From assembly GCA_947000775.1 (NCBI GenBank), contig CAMQGK010000327.1, positions 18,176,501-18,240,500 on the forward strand: a stretch of DNA of 64,000 bases, in the 5' to 3' direction. The notes beneath the pieces were generated by a model, which saw only the letters and a list, made by a program, of their open reading frames with translations, was not told the DNA's origin and did not search any database. The stretch comes from Pterois miles (taxonomy: Eukaryota; Chordata; Actinopteri; Perciformes; Scorpaenidae). A program made the position numbers and the translations under genes. Of the stretch, positions 14,201 to 22,280 are shown piece after piece. Position 1 is the stretch's first letter, and each line of letters begins with the position of its first letter.

Positions 14201-16337
14201 CAGCAGTCACTCGCTTCTCCGTGGTTAAATCAGCCGATGGTACAACTGTAGAGCACCCATATACTGACTGTTATGTTAAATGCATTTAAAACAGCCCTGA
14301 TGGAGCCGACCATGGATGTATAAAGAGAATGGAGCTGAAGGGGAGAGATTGTGACAGACTGGGTGAAGTAAGCGAAAATATACATGGTGACTATGTCTGG
14401 TGGATAATTTTTGGGTTGCTGGAAAAAAAAATAATAATAATTCCTGACAATGACTGATATATTTGACTTCAGGACATCTCTGACTGCATCTATGCTGAAA
14501 AATCAAACATTATTGTATTAATTTAGAAATTTTCCAAAGTAACATATAGCCCTAATAGTCATACTTCTCTGGTTTTACTCTGATAAAGTATGAGCCATCC
14601 TTGGAAGGGAACAAAAACATTTTTTACAAATGGTGATTTACCTTGAAGAGAAAGTTGAGTAATGCAGACCTCTGGGGAGGGAGTGTTTTGATGGTTTACC
14701 CAGGCGGTGAGCTTTATCTGGAGTACCCATGTGCATTGGCTTTTTTTCTTTCTTTTTTTTTTTTTTTTTAAATGCAACACATGACGGCACAGAGTTGACG
14801 CATGAAGCCATTATTGGTGTGACACATGCAAGTGGAGGTTTCAGGGTAGGGAAGCCCCCATGCTGTAGGAAAACACCTTATTACTCCCTGGAGAGCTGGG
14901 GCAACAACAGTGTGCTGTTAGCCTACCTGCTTGATGTAAACCCCAGTCCTGGCAAACACATCCACAAGCTCAGGGTGCTGTCGGCTCTCCTGATTACCAT
15001 GCCCAAGACTGAAATTAGTATTGTTTCCCCATGTGTATACTTCAGTTGGGTCTATAATGAGGAAGAAAACAAAATTACCAGCACAGCCACAACAACCGTG
15101 ATTTAACCACTGGTCTTTTCTGCCATTAAAAAAAGGCAATGCATATTTATATAGCACATTTCAACAACAAGGCAATTCAAAGTGCTTTACATAAGATGTA
15201 AAAGGCATTGAGAAAAGAAACACAAGGTAATATAAAGACATTTAAATTAAATTTAAAAAGGGTAAAATAAAATAAAAAACAAACATAAGCTAAAATAGGA
15301 AACAGATCGAAACAAAAGTATGTCCTGTTCATCCACAGTGGCTGCTACATCCTTTTCTATATAATGTGAAAAGTAAAAATCATAAAGGCTAGAAAGACAT
15401 GTGGTGTAGCACAGGGAGAGTTAAACCCCATGCATGTACAAGTGTGAGATGCATAATTACACAGAATGAGTCACCATGATACTAATACGCCTGGTGATTC
15501 AGACTCAGAGTCAATAGTTTCACCACTAATGTCATATTGATGTACAACAATGTCAAGGAAAAATATTCTTCGTAATGTGATGTGGACTCTGGGCTTTGTA
15601 ACTTTTACATGCAGAAAAAAATACATATAACACACTAAAGAAAAGGTAAAATGCACATTAGCATAAAAGGTCCTCCTGAAGTGCAGAAATCATTAGCGTT
15701 TCTTACCAGTGTTTTTGAACACAACATGTGCTGGTCGGTCCTTCATTGTAAGGTCCAGGACGGAGAGACCCTCCTTGTCCTGGGTGGAGAGTAGTGCTCC
15801 ATGCTGAAATAATGTAAAGAAACAAAAATATATTTAAAGTTAGGTCAAAATCTTTAACATAATCAAAGAAAAATCTTATTTTTTTTCTTTTATGGCACCA
15901 AAGTTTACTATGCATATTGTTGCATTATTTGACTTAATTCGGTAAATGTGACCAATTAAATGATAACATCCCAAACAACTAGATGCGTTTGGTGAGCTAC
16001 ATTACATACATACCTTGACCAGCGATATGAGACAGTGGATATATCCATAGAAAGCACTGCGATGCAGAGCAGTCCAGCCAGACTCTTTATCCTTCAACGT
16101 CAGGTCAGCATTTTTACTCTCCAGTAGCCACTCCAGTAGGGTCTTCTTTCCTAGCGATGATGCCAAATGCAGGGCTGTGCGACCAAAGGCATCCCGCAAG
16201 GTGGCCGCATTGTGGCAATGTGAGGTCAAGAACGCCCGCAGCTGCCCCTCAGAGCCGCCCGTTAGTGCCGCTACCACCTCATCTGCATGCTGCTGTGAGC
16301 GGCATTTGGGGGTGCAGTCCAGCGGTGCCAGACTCAT
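41..16337 (-). CDS. ibtk: IBTK, inhibitor of Bruton tyrosine kinase (5' part, 20 coding exons, runs off the window)
   Basis: IBTK is a cytoplasmic and nuclear scaffold. It was described as an inhibitor of BTK in mammals and as a substrate adaptor for CUL3 ubiquitin ligases. Twenty exons listed separately below join in frame with GT-AG borders and no stop, giving about 979 residues; the human protein is about 1350, so the C-terminal third lies before position 1. Domains in order: two ankyrin repeats (about residues 50-130, with GRTALHLAS and GWTALHRSA), RCC1-like repeats (about 141-400, with VYTWGNN, VYTFGLN, VYTMGLN), BTB domain 1 (about 555-650, with DSIHDVTLQAG), a Lys/Gly-rich linker (about 690-740), BTB domain 2 (about 770-845, with CDVTLKSEDGKEFPCHK), and a BACK-like helical part to about 937. 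The start at 16337 matches the family N-terminus. No disrupted exon was seen. Introns are rich in repeats. Assignment is by remembered family sequence. Confidence 0.95.
430..800. repeat. Dispersed repeat in an IBTK intron, related to 55.6-56.3 kb
   Basis: Shares long runs with the copy at 55578-56276, including CCTATTGGCTG, CAGCTGTCAATCACT and ACATCTTGTAGTGTACTGTT. It ends near CTGCTTTAA, keeping a TTAA. The left end is not clear. Confidence 0.55.
920..980 (-). CDS. ibtk: IBTK coding exon 19 (residues 917-937)
   Basis: A 61-nt exon reading KALDILSDEVLVELSAAYRR then M, between GCCCTCAG and GTGAGT. It matches the family LDVLSDxxLxxLSxxYRxM region. Confidence 0.92.
1295..1412 (-). CDS. ibtk: IBTK coding exon 18 (residues 878-916), BACK-like region
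   Basis: LTLKNGAELLEFSTMYNAEQ then LKLSCLQFIVLNMAALLES, between CCTCAG and GTGAGA. This is the helical BACK-like part after BTB2. Confidence 0.93.
1870..1971 (-). CDS. ibtk: IBTK coding exon 17 (residues 844-877)
   Basis: ESLNVEFVCNVLVVADQLLI then TRLKEMCEVVITEN, between TTGACAG and GTAAGC. LVVADQLLITRLKE is the conserved helix after BTB2. Confidence 0.93.
2085..2181 (-). CDS. ibtk: IBTK coding exon 16 (residues 812-843), BTB domain 2 end
   Basis: ATSCTALEMPTSSEILQVIL then EYIYTDESPTIK, between CCCTCAG and GTAGCT. The YIYTDE motif is the usual C-terminal strand of a BTB domain. Confidence 0.93.
2182..3545. other. IBTK intron without a recognised feature
   Basis: The intron between the 38-nt micro-exon and the ATSCTALEM exon. 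I read it on both strands and found no family-like exon, RNA gene or clear transposon. Confidence 0.5.
3546..3583 (-). CDS. ibtk: IBTK coding exon 15, a 38-nt micro-exon (residues 799-811)
   Basis: A short exon coding EYFSSMLGNPWIE between TTCTGCAG and GTATGC. It completes the BTB2 core between the preceding exon and ATSCTALEMP in the next. Frame and homology (EYFxSML..WIE) support it. Confidence 0.9.
3846..3928 (-). CDS. ibtk: IBTK coding exon 14 (residues 771-798), BTB domain 2 start
   Basis: Completes a Cys codon and reads SYLCDVTLKSEDGKEFPCHK then SVLCARL, the start of the second BTB fold, with donor GTAAGG. Confidence 0.94.
4046..4132 (-). CDS. ibtk: IBTK coding exon 13 (residues 742-770)
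   Basis: LDGVKYESGKINVINKKTGN then KPKFYQKK, entering BTB domain 2, phase 2 at both ends. The acceptor is CCAACAG and the donor GTGCGT, weaker than consensus but reading frame and homology agree. Confidence 0.9.
4208..4464 (-). CDS. ibtk: IBTK coding exon 12 (residues 657-741), basic inter-BTB linker
   Basis: DVEQERLISSLQDLDLRG then SALEVYRS, a Lys/Gly-rich low-complexity stretch (KAKSKCAKPSKKVKGGKGDK), and VKTLQGVAKKLGLGGLSA. The linker is variable in the family, but ALEVYRS and LQxVAKKL are recognisable. Ends in phase 2 before GTGAGA. Confidence 0.9.
4612..5173 (+). mobile_element. hAT-like inverted-repeat element, copy 1 (partial)
   Basis: A copy of the window's commonest dispersed repeat. 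It has the core signature GACCTCTGACCTC, GGGTTCTATGGGTACCCA and CTTTATGATAATCACATGCA and decays into CGACTGACAGCG at the right end. The left terminal part is missing. It lies in the IBTK intron before the BTB1 exon. The class is inferred from the CTGTCAA..TTGACAG termini of better copies. Confidence 0.7.
5174..5285. repeat. Compound tetranucleotide microsatellite (GATG)n(GACA)n(GATA/GACA)n
   Basis: Directly visible tandem tetranucleotides right after the 3' end of hAT-like copy 1. Confidence 0.95.
5358..5742 (-). CDS. ibtk: IBTK coding exon 11 (residues 528-656), BTB domain 1
   Basis: The largest visible coding exon, 385 nt, between TATTCCAG and CAG/GTGAGG. It begins LYEIPSISPSSFSQHFRSLL and carries the first BTB fold: ADEMDSIHDVTLQAGDRTF, FPAHKYILSMRSEFFRKLF and LHFIYTDTCELLVHG. 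BTB domains mediate dimerisation and CUL3 binding in this family. It ends GALMRQNQ. Confidence 0.95.
6370..6500. repeat. Short dispersed-repeat fragment in the IBTK intron
   Basis: Contains repeated phrases (TTTAGCGACTTTTCAGACC, then TTAGTGACTTTATTTC) that recur in a repeat I recall from fish genomes. It is single-copy in this window, so support is limited. The rest of the intron 5743-7239 shows nothing else I can name. Confidence 0.3.
7240..7393 (-). CDS. ibtk: IBTK coding exon 10 (residues 477-527)
   Basis: In frame it reads EGSVEVCGHSDAG, then TVYERIRLEKLPYVHRAVTI and NFGVLQSDPKT, ending in phase 2 before GTAGGA. VYERIRLEKL and LQSDPKTS are IBTK signatures. The first few residues are the least certain because a second possible AG lies two bases downstream. 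Confidence 0.9.
7600..7775 (+). mobile_element. hAT-like element, copy 2 (fragment)
   Basis: Carries the family phrases AGCTAGAGTGAAGATACTGG, GAGGAAAAACTGGCATGGCC and GGGTCCCTTGACCTCTGACC, cut off after GACCTCAAGG. It sits inside other repeat material in the IBTK intron at 7394-8148. Confidence 0.65.
7840..7902 (+). mobile_element. Retroposon 3' tail with (TTATC)n
   Basis: CCGAATTTCCCTCCGGGGAT followed by TAATAAAGGTTCATC and a short (TTATC)n array at about 7876-7902. This is the form of many fish LINE or SINE 3' ends. The family is not assigned. Confidence 0.5.
8149..8326 (-). CDS. ibtk: IBTK coding exon 9 (residues 418-476)
   Basis: VFCWRSSCSSVRQCRWAYGR then DIALSKNGMMFVTQEGEGF, ending in REYKKYGEKK plus one base before GTGAGG. 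The acceptor follows a CT-rich tract (CCTCTCTCTGTCAG). The FCWR and RQCRWAY signatures match IBTK. Confidence 0.93.
8663..8786 (-). CDS. ibtk: IBTK coding exon 8 (residues 376-417)
   Basis: Starts by completing an Arg codon, then QLNIRKVLVSGGSLDHRV, ending ILALDEPGR before GTAAGA. The acceptor TCTCTTTCAG is strong. KVLVSGG marks the conserved region after the RCC1-like repeats. Confidence 0.92.
9662..9842 (-). CDS. ibtk: IBTK coding exon 7 (residues 316-375), RCC1-like repeat
   Basis: Runs from YLLDPNGEKCVTAPRQVSAL to LLADYQCKKMAS and ends in phase 2 before GTGAGA. The acceptor is TGTCCAG. It encodes another RCC1-type blade, with SDGATVVVTEKGDVYLLAD. Confidence 0.93.
9937..10429 (+). mobile_element. 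hAT-like element, copy 3 (both ends present, inner part deleted)
   Basis: Starts GCTGTCAAAGTTAAC and ends TGATTGACAGCTCTA, giving complementary termini. It has the TTAATGCA left part and GTTTGGGGCAAGTCATAG core but lacks the middle segment of the full copy at 19693-20706. It is in an IBTK intron. Confidence 0.7.
10653..10770 (-). CDS. ibtk: IBTK coding exon 6 (residues 277-315), RCC1-like repeat
   Basis: Starts VFSKMLKGRTVIGVAAGRF after GATGTAG and ends NGGQL plus one base before GTAAGT. VLWTREAVYTMGLNGGQLG is highly conserved in the family. Confidence 0.93.
11039..11209 (-). CDS. ibtk: IBTK coding exon 5 (residues 220-276), RCC1-like repeat
   Basis: Begins VPRMVEALTSHHCSQ after CCACAG and ends HVPKQ before GTACGA, 57 codons in phase 0. 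It holds VAAAKDHTVVLTEEGYVYTF and GLNNFHQLG, nearly identical to the remembered mammalian exon. Confidence 0.94.
12000..12385 (+). mobile_element. Fish retroposon 3' part
   Basis: Ends with CAGATTGTAAAGCCC, GTGATTTGTGATATTGGGCT and ATACAAATAAA, which I know as the 3' end of an abundant teleost retroposon. The upstream boundary is uncertain. In an IBTK intron. Confidence 0.55.
12467..12834 (-). mobile_element. MITE with GACC..GGTC termini, copy in an IBTK intron
   Basis: Begins TTAAAGAGGACCCGTTATGC and ends GCATAATAGATCCTATTTA. Internal phrases (GAAAGTAACTCCCTTTGGC, TTTTACATGCAC) match the outer element at 24755-25867 in reverse orientation. It lies about 50 bp from the coding exon at 12887-12997. 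Confidence 0.65.
12887..12997 (-). CDS. ibtk: IBTK coding exon 4 (residues 183-219), RCC1-like repeat
   Basis: The acceptor CTGTAG and donor CTG/GTGAGA bound VVLCKFHSVFLSQKGQVFTC and GHGLGGRLGHGDEQTYL, 37 codons. The HSVFLS and GGRLGHGDE signatures are typical of RCC1 blades. Confidence 0.93.
12998..14926. other. IBTK intron without a recognised feature
   Basis: About 1.9 kb between two RCC1-repeat exons. It contains poly-T at about 14741-14771 and otherwise no exon or transposon I could identify. Confidence 0.45.
14927..15051 (-). CDS. ibtk: IBTK coding exon 3 (residues 141-182), first RCC1-like repeat
   Basis: The acceptor ATTATAG and donor CAG/GTAGGC bound DPTEVYTWGNNTNFSLGHG and HPELVDVFARTGVYIKQ, a strong match to the first RCC1-like repeat of IBTK. 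The split Asp codon is completed here and the exon ends in phase 0. Confidence 0.93.
15133..15320. repeat. Fish dispersed repeat (TATATAGCACATTTCAACAA type)
   Basis: Carries TATATAGCACATTTCAACAA then AAGGCAATTCAAAGTGCTTT, a phrase very common in teleost introns, followed by an A-rich tail. In an IBTK intron. Confidence 0.55.
15589..15675 (-). mobile_element. Terminal fragment of the GACC..GGTC MITE
   Basis: Shares CTTTGTA, CTTTTACATGCA and ATATAACACACTA with the copy at 12467-12834 and ends GCATAAAAGGTCCT. Located about 30 bp from IBTK coding exon 2. Confidence 0.5.
15707..15803 (-). CDS. ibtk: IBTK coding exon 2 (residues 109-140)
   Basis: The acceptor TTTCAG precedes HGALLSTQDKEGLSV, and the exon ends in FKNT plus one base of a split Asp codon before GTAAGA. 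It encodes the end of the ankyrin region and the bridge to the RCC1-like repeats. A transposon remnant lies only about 30 bp away on the intron side, at 15589-15675. Confidence 0.93.
16014..16337 (-). CDS. ibtk: IBTK coding exon 1 (residues 1-108), start codon and ankyrin repeats
   Basis: ATG at 16337-16335 begins MSLAPLDCTPKCRS, matching the family N-terminus. The exon carries the first ankyrin repeat (FGRTALHLASSLGKK) and most of the second (ESGWTALHRSAFYGY). It ends AAG before GTATGT, phase 0. The frame is open upstream to an ATG at 16502, but that extension is hydrophobic and not family-like. Upstream 5'UTR probably lies in the same exon. Confidence 0.93.
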
Positions 16338-16937
16338 CCTGACCTCTGCCAAATCTTCACAGTGAGCCCTCCTCCCTTTTGTGTTACAAAGCCCCTCTAA
16401 CAGCTCAACACCCACAATTGCAAAAACAAAAAAAACCCTCAAAAACAAAACAATACCATGCAACAAATCAAAAACGATCACTAAAATTATGTACTGTAAC
16501 ACAGCTGCTCTCCAAGAAGAAAAAGTACATCAAAAAAAATTGTGTCAACAAAAGGTCGAGATGGTTTGAAGTGCTAGAATTGTGCTTGTGTTGAGGTTCC
16601 ACTGCACCCTAGCAACCCCAGAGCCTCTCTGTGACTTGTTTCAGTCCACCATTTCTACCAAGGATTGAACACAAACTAAAGTGCTTGCAGCATATGACGA
16701 TGGCATCAAGAATTAAATAAATACAAAACCTCTTGTGCTTTTTATACAAAATTGTACATTTGCAAAAATAGTTTTTCCTCTAAATACTCTTTTAATAATT
16801 TAAAAAAGGCAAAAATTCCAACAACCCTCTGACCTTCTCGTCCAGCAGTCCAACCATCAAACTTGAGGGGAAAGGCCCCCTTTCCCCCCAAAACTCTCAC
16901 TTTTCTTTTCAAAACTCCATAATTGTAGAGTGCACCT
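16338..16937 (-). other. ibtk: Probable IBTK 5'UTR, upstream part of the first coding exon
   Basis: A strong acceptor (TTTTCCTTTTCAG before GTGCACTC) lies at about 16938-16950 and no better one separates it from the start codon. The stretch is therefore read as 5'UTR joined to coding exon 1. It contains upstream ATGs, including one in frame at 16502. Its extent is inference. Confidence 0.4.
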
Positions 16938-17777
16938 GAAAAGGAAAATTTGAAAGTTATTATTGAAAAACATTAGCCTACAGTCACGCTGTGTGCTTGC
17001 ACACTGCAAAATGCAAATGCAGCTTTGTGTGCAAGATGCAGAAGTGAGATGAGATCCAACACAGCAAGTGCAAAGGTCAGCGCAAGTTTGACCCAATTAC
17101 AGACTTGCAAAGCACAGACAAGCTGTCTTGACTGGTTTTCTACGATAACTATTTGACAACACTGTGCAGAAAAGACTGAGGTAATTTTAAACGTTGCATA
17201 TAGACTGCATTTGATAGACCTAATATAAATCTAATGTTTATGTGAAGAGAGTCCTTCATGTTGACTAAACAGCAGGCTTATGTAACAGGCTAAGTTAGCC
17301 ACATACCATTAGCTTTTTGATTTTCCATGATGGCTGCAACCCCATTAAACCTCCCACTGGGTTCTGCGTAAGAGAACTGGTGGTGTTGAAGCCATTGTGA
17401 AGCTATTTGTCTATTGTAACAAGATAAACCGATCATATTCTCCACATATATGTTACTAACTTGCTAGCAGGCTGTGCAAAAGCACTGACAGCTAGCTAGC
17501 TATCTACTTCCCCTAAAGTATTAGCTCACAGTGCCCAAGCTGGAGAACGTTACACGTCAACCCATATCATATTTTGCTATGAACGTTCAACTCTGACCGC
17601 TAACTAGACACCCGCTGTGGGCAAAACATTTACAAATATATAACGTTAGTTAGGTTTGTCAAGTGTTGTTAGCTAGCGTTAGCTGAGTCGACTAGCTAGC
17701 TTGACTGACACATCACCGACAGCCAGTCGTTACCGAGTTGTTTTGCGAAGGGAAATTAATGTCGTATAATTGCTTAC

Positions 17778-17890
17778 CTTCCGTTAGTTAAAGAAAAGAG
17801 AGGACATGAAGAAAGCTGCATCAACGACGTACATCCACTGTGTCATTACTACAAATAATAAGAGACGCTAGTATCTTTTTTTCACTGGTG
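17778..17890 (-). other. ibtk: Probable IBTK non-coding first exon
   Basis: A consensus donor AAG/GTAAGC ends at 17778 on the minus strand, in the right place for a non-coding first exon, about 1.4 kb upstream of the start codon. The upstream border (transcription start) is a guess from the position of the CCAAT motifs. Confidence 0.4.
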
Positions 17891-18030
17891 CAAATTTTGA
17901 CAGAAGTGGACGCCTGAATCCTTGCAGGTTAGGCAAAAGCCTTGGCCAATATTGAGACTTCTGATTGGCCAGGGCATGAATATCGCAGTATTCTATTGGT
18001 TGATATTTGGGGGGCGTTTGTTGCGCTCAG
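17890..18030 (-). promoter_or_regulatory. ibtk: Candidate IBTK promoter with CCAAT boxes
   Basis: On the minus strand there are CCAAT pentamers at 17964-17968 and 17995-17999; a third, on the plus strand, is at 17945-17949. There is no clear TATA box. This resembles a housekeeping promoter just upstream of the inferred first exon. Confidence 0.4.
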
Positions 18031-18404
18031 TGTGCTGTTGCTGTATCTATGATGTCAGAGGAAATTTTATTTTATTTTCTTTTTAGTTTAGGGTTTACAT
18101 TATAAATATGGTAACATTATTAAAACATATTAGAAAGCAACACGGTAAAACTTATGAGTTGAAATTGTTCTATAAATTACTACATACCTTGTGCGTTAAT
18201 GTCAAATGATACAAGAAGAAAACACTTGCAATTACAAGACAAAACTTACAATTCATTTACAAACTGTTAATGCTATTCACTCTTTAATGACATTTAAAGT
18301 ATCACAAAATGAGCCTACATCCCATCTTACATACAATTAGGAACAAGAAAAGCTGACAAAAGTTTAAAATTTATTTTACAATAATTTCTGCACAAGTATG
18401 ACAA

Positions 18405-18960
18405 ATTGAGGTGGATTAATGCACAGGCTTGCCTCCGCTGCAGCCCAGGGGCCCCATGTTTGCAAGGGCCCCGGATTGACTATATTATTTTTAATTATTT
18501 AAACATACTTTGGAGAAAAACATTGTTAGCCCTATTGGACCATATGAAACACTAACAAAAATTAAGCAGCTGATTGGGTAAATGCACTTCCACCCAATCA
18601 GCAATTTTTTTTCTAACAATATGTCACTACTGGACAGAATAGTGGTAAAATGAATGGAGCACAAAAAAACGAAAAGCACAATGGCTGAAAGAACACCATG
18701 ACCAAGATCTTCTAAAGAAAATCCCTAAATTGACTAGATATTTCAAGGTTTAGATTAAAGGCTGTTTTGTGTGTGTATATGACAGTGCTCTCTGAATGTA
18801 TACATATGGGCCATGTAATATTACTAGCATACTCATGGTACACATGGCACTAAATTGCTTTTGTTGGTAATGTTAAAGTATGATGAGTAGGGGTGGGGGC
18901 CCATACAAAGAGTATCCTAGAGGCCCCTGACCACCTTAATCTGGCACTGATGACAAAATA
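18405..18960. repeat. Possible inverted-repeat element upstream of IBTK
   Basis: The left edge GAGGTGGATTAATGCAC with GGGGCCCC and the right edge CCACCTTAATCTGGCACTG with GGCCCCTGACC look like degraded inverted termini about 550 bp apart. The interior has no coding signal. Weak call. Confidence 0.3.
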
Positions 18961-19692
18961 ATGGTTAGTTCCTTTAACAGAGACTAAAGATGCTCCACCC
19001 ATGAGCAGGCCACACCTACAGCAGTGTGGACATTAAAGGGGGACGTTGAAAACTTGTAGATCCTCGACCACAACATCATGTCAGTTACAATAGTTTCATA
19101 CTCAACAGATAGCCTTTGGGTGGAGTATCACTTTCAGCCTCGATCCAGGTTTCATGGAATTACTCAGATGATTGTCACACCGACTGCTAAGAATAGGAAG
19201 GGGTCAAAGGAGGGTAAAGCTAGGGTTACACTGGGATCTACACCAGGGCTTCCAAATATGACATATTGATGAGCGTGCCTTCCCTCACCATTCATGCATG
19301 AACCCACCCACAGTTTTGCTTCTCAGCAGTATAATACAGCAGACAACTACAAGGTCACCACTCAAGTCATTTCCTAAAAAGGAGATGTGGAAATAGAGTC
19401 CTTGTAAAGACATAAAGGAATATGACCATTCCATTATTTTCTGAAACAATAGCATGTTCTTGTAGCCTTGATGTTATAAAATGTATTAGGGCCTACTATT
19501 TTCATTATCATTTTCGTTAAGGAAATTATTTACAGCTGGATAATACATTGAGGAAAAAATATAACTTTCATTCCTCTCACACTGGTAAGATCCAGGAGTT
19601 CCTAAACTTTTCTTTGTGCCATTAACACTCATCAGTTTTGAATAAATCCGACCCCCATTAACCCCCTTAAAAAATGGAACCACCCAAATGAT

Positions 19693-20706
19693 TAGAGGTC
19701 TGTCAGTGGATTCAAATATTTAATCACGATTAATCGCATGATTGTCCATAGTTAATTAATCATAAATTAATCACAAATTTTTTATCTGTTCCAAATGTAC
19801 CTCAAAAGGGAGCTTTATCAAATATTTAATACTCTTATTAACATGAAAGTGAGCAAATATGCTTGCTTTATGCAAATGTACATATATATTTGTTATGTAT
19901 TATATATTGTTTTTAAAAATCAATTAACAACACAATATAATGTCAAATATTGCCCCAAAACTCTCACAGGTACTGCAGTTAACATAAAAAAATATGCTCA
20001 AATCATAACATGGCAAACTGCAGCCCAACAGGCAACAACAGCTGTCAGTGTGTCAGTGTGCTGACTTGACTATGACTTGATCCAAACTACATGTGATTAT
20101 CATAAAGTGGGCATGTCTGTAAAGAGGAGACTTGTGGGTACCCACAGAACCCATTTTCATTCACATATCTTGAGGTCAGCGGTCAGGAGACCCCTTTGAA
20201 AATGGCCATGCCAGTTTTTACTCACCAAAATGTAGTGCAAGTTTGAAGCATTATTTAACCTCCTTTGTATCAAGCTAGTATGAAATGGTTGGTGCCAATA
20301 GATTCCTGAGGTTTTATAGTTTTATATGATGCCAGTTTCTTCACTCTGGCTTCACCCACGACTTGTGGGTACCCATAGAGGCCATTTTCATTCACATATC
20401 TTGAGGCCAGAGGTCAAGGGATCCCTGTGAAAATGGCTATGTCAGTTTTTCCTTGTCAAAATTTAGTGTAAGTTTGGCGCATTATTTAGCCTCCTTATTG
20501 ACAAGCGATTATGGCATGGTCGGTGCCAATGGATTCCTTAGGTTTCTAGTTTCATATGATATCAGTATCGTCACTTTTGCTTTTACTGTAAACTGAGCCA
20601 GCTACAGCCCAAACATCGCAACTTGCATGAATGTGTTTAAGAAATTAGTGATGTTAAAATAGATTTGAGTTAACACATTATTATCGCATTAACTTTGACA
20701 GCCCTA
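19693..20706 (-). mobile_element. hAT-like element, copy 4 (longest; contains an internal duplication)
   Basis: Reverse orientation, running from a decayed CTGTCAGTGGATTC end with ATTAATCG motifs to ATTAACTTTGACAGCCCTAA. A segment of about 220 bp (ACTTGTGGGTACCCA..., CATTTTCATTCACATATCTT, GGTGCCAATRGATTCCT) occurs twice in direct repeat, starting near 20128 and 20361. No transposase is encoded, so the element is non-autonomous. Confidence 0.75.
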
Positions 20707-21248
20707 ATTCAAGTCATCTCTCCTTTGCATTTGTTGTCTATGTGGTTCTACTGTATCTTATGTTTACATACAAGTTGACAAACAATAAATTCTGACAATA
20801 TTTTCTCCTGCTTTCATTGTTTATGGTATAGAGACCCATATAATCCTCAATGATCCTAAAAAGGACTGAGACTTCTAAATAAATACTAGTAAGGGATGAT
20901 TTCAGTAATGTGACATTATCAGTCCATCAATGATTGATCTGTTTCCTGTACCAGTTTTGCTTTGGCTTTTCAGTTCCTTTAGGCTGTGTGTGTTTTCCAC
21001 ACAGCCTTGTGTTGAACTTGGTTCGTTCAACATCACATCATATGATAGGTCCAATATGTCAAACTGGGTTTCCCTCAGGAATCAAAAACTTGCTCATCCC
21101 CCGACGTCTGGAGTCATTAATTTCTGACCAAAGCACATTATGATATGTGAAGCTATCTTATTCTTAGAAATGCCATCTGAAAATATTTGTTAGTGGTTGA
21201 TAATGATTTAGTATGGGATAGTTAAAATCAGTCTGATCATAAGATATA
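20707..21248. other. Intergenic, nothing recognised
   Basis: AT-rich sequence between a transposon copy and the palindrome; the open frames here are not family-like. Confidence 0.4.
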
Positions 21249-21279
21249 CAGTAATAAGAAATTTGGAAAAAAGTTTGAA

Positions 21280-21986
21280 AAGCTGGAAATTTTGTGTTTT
21301 TGGTGATTATTTCTCTGTTGTTACAATAATTGCCACTGTATTTTACATTGTTGGAAAGCCTATTGATTTACCTTCACAATGATGTTCAATGTGGTTCAGC
21401 AGTCAGGATCATGTATTTGTGGGATGAGCAAAAAAAAGTGTATTCTCCTGTTAGTATTAACTCTTGTTTTGAGCTCTAGGTGCTGCCAGTCAGGCACCAC
21501 GTGACCACAGGATCACAAAGTGATCCTTTTCATTGTGAAAAGACAGCTTTATCAAAACCACCATGGCTCAGTTCAAAATCTCCTCTCTGACATCAAGTGC
21601 CTGATCGGTAGCAAATCATCTGATGTCAAAATCATGTAAGCGAAGAGATGAGGATGAGTTTTGAAAAAGCTGACTTTTCAGAATGAACCGGATCAGTTTG
21701 TGATCATGCGGTCTTGTCTTGTGCTGCCTGATCACCAGCACCTGGAGCTCAAAACAAAAGTCAATACCAACAGGAGAATACACTGTTCAGCATTGGCAGA
21801 AAATTTTGGCAAATTTCACTTCACCACCCACATAATCAGCTGTGCTGCTCATCCCACAAATGCATGATCCTTACAAGTTGGACATCATTGTGAAGGTAAA
21901 TTAACAGACTTTACAGTGATGTAAAATACAATACCCACTGGCATTGTCACAACAGAGAAATTATCCACCAAACACAAATTTCCTAA
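21280..21986. repeat. Large imperfect palindrome
   Basis: The left arm (about 21280-21595) and right arm (about 21621-21986) are reverse complements with scattered differences. Examples are CACAATGATGT, ATTTGTGGGATGAGCA, TATTCTCCTGTT and TTTTGTTTTGAGCTC on the left, each found in reverse complement on the right. The centre has GACATCA..TGATGTC at 21589-21627. No coding content. Confidence 0.75.
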
Positions 21987-22274
21987 CATTTTTGTTTATA
22001 TGGACAGCTGCAGCCTCATCCTTGGGTGACTTCCATTAATTGGGACGTCACTGGAGCTCCCTCAGGGACCCCTAGAGGTCCCTGGACTCCGAGCCACCGC
22101 GCTCAACTCCTGTAGCATCACTAGTATGCTACAGATCATTTTAGAAAAGCGAGTTGTGTTTTTAACAAATAGATATATGGCTACCAAATTAGGATTAATA
22201 TAAAAAATAGTGGAAAAAATATAAATCAAAATCTGAACGCAACTTGTTAGAGTTTCTGTTCACCCCTCTTTTGC

Positions 22275-22280
22275 TATAAA
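22275..22280 (+). promoter_or_regulatory. tpbg: Candidate TATA box upstream of TPBG
   Basis: TATAAA within CTTTTGCTATAAAATGG, about 580 nt before the TPBG start codon. The distance would leave a long 5'UTR or a 5' intron. Weak call. Confidence 0.3.

Noticed and set aside
14729..15106. A 125-codon plus-strand open frame
   Set aside because: It is antisense to IBTK coding exon 3 and begins in a poly-T tract.
16338..16502. In-frame N-terminal extension of IBTK
   Set aside because: Hydrophobic, low-complexity and absent from the known family N-terminus; better explained as 5'UTR.
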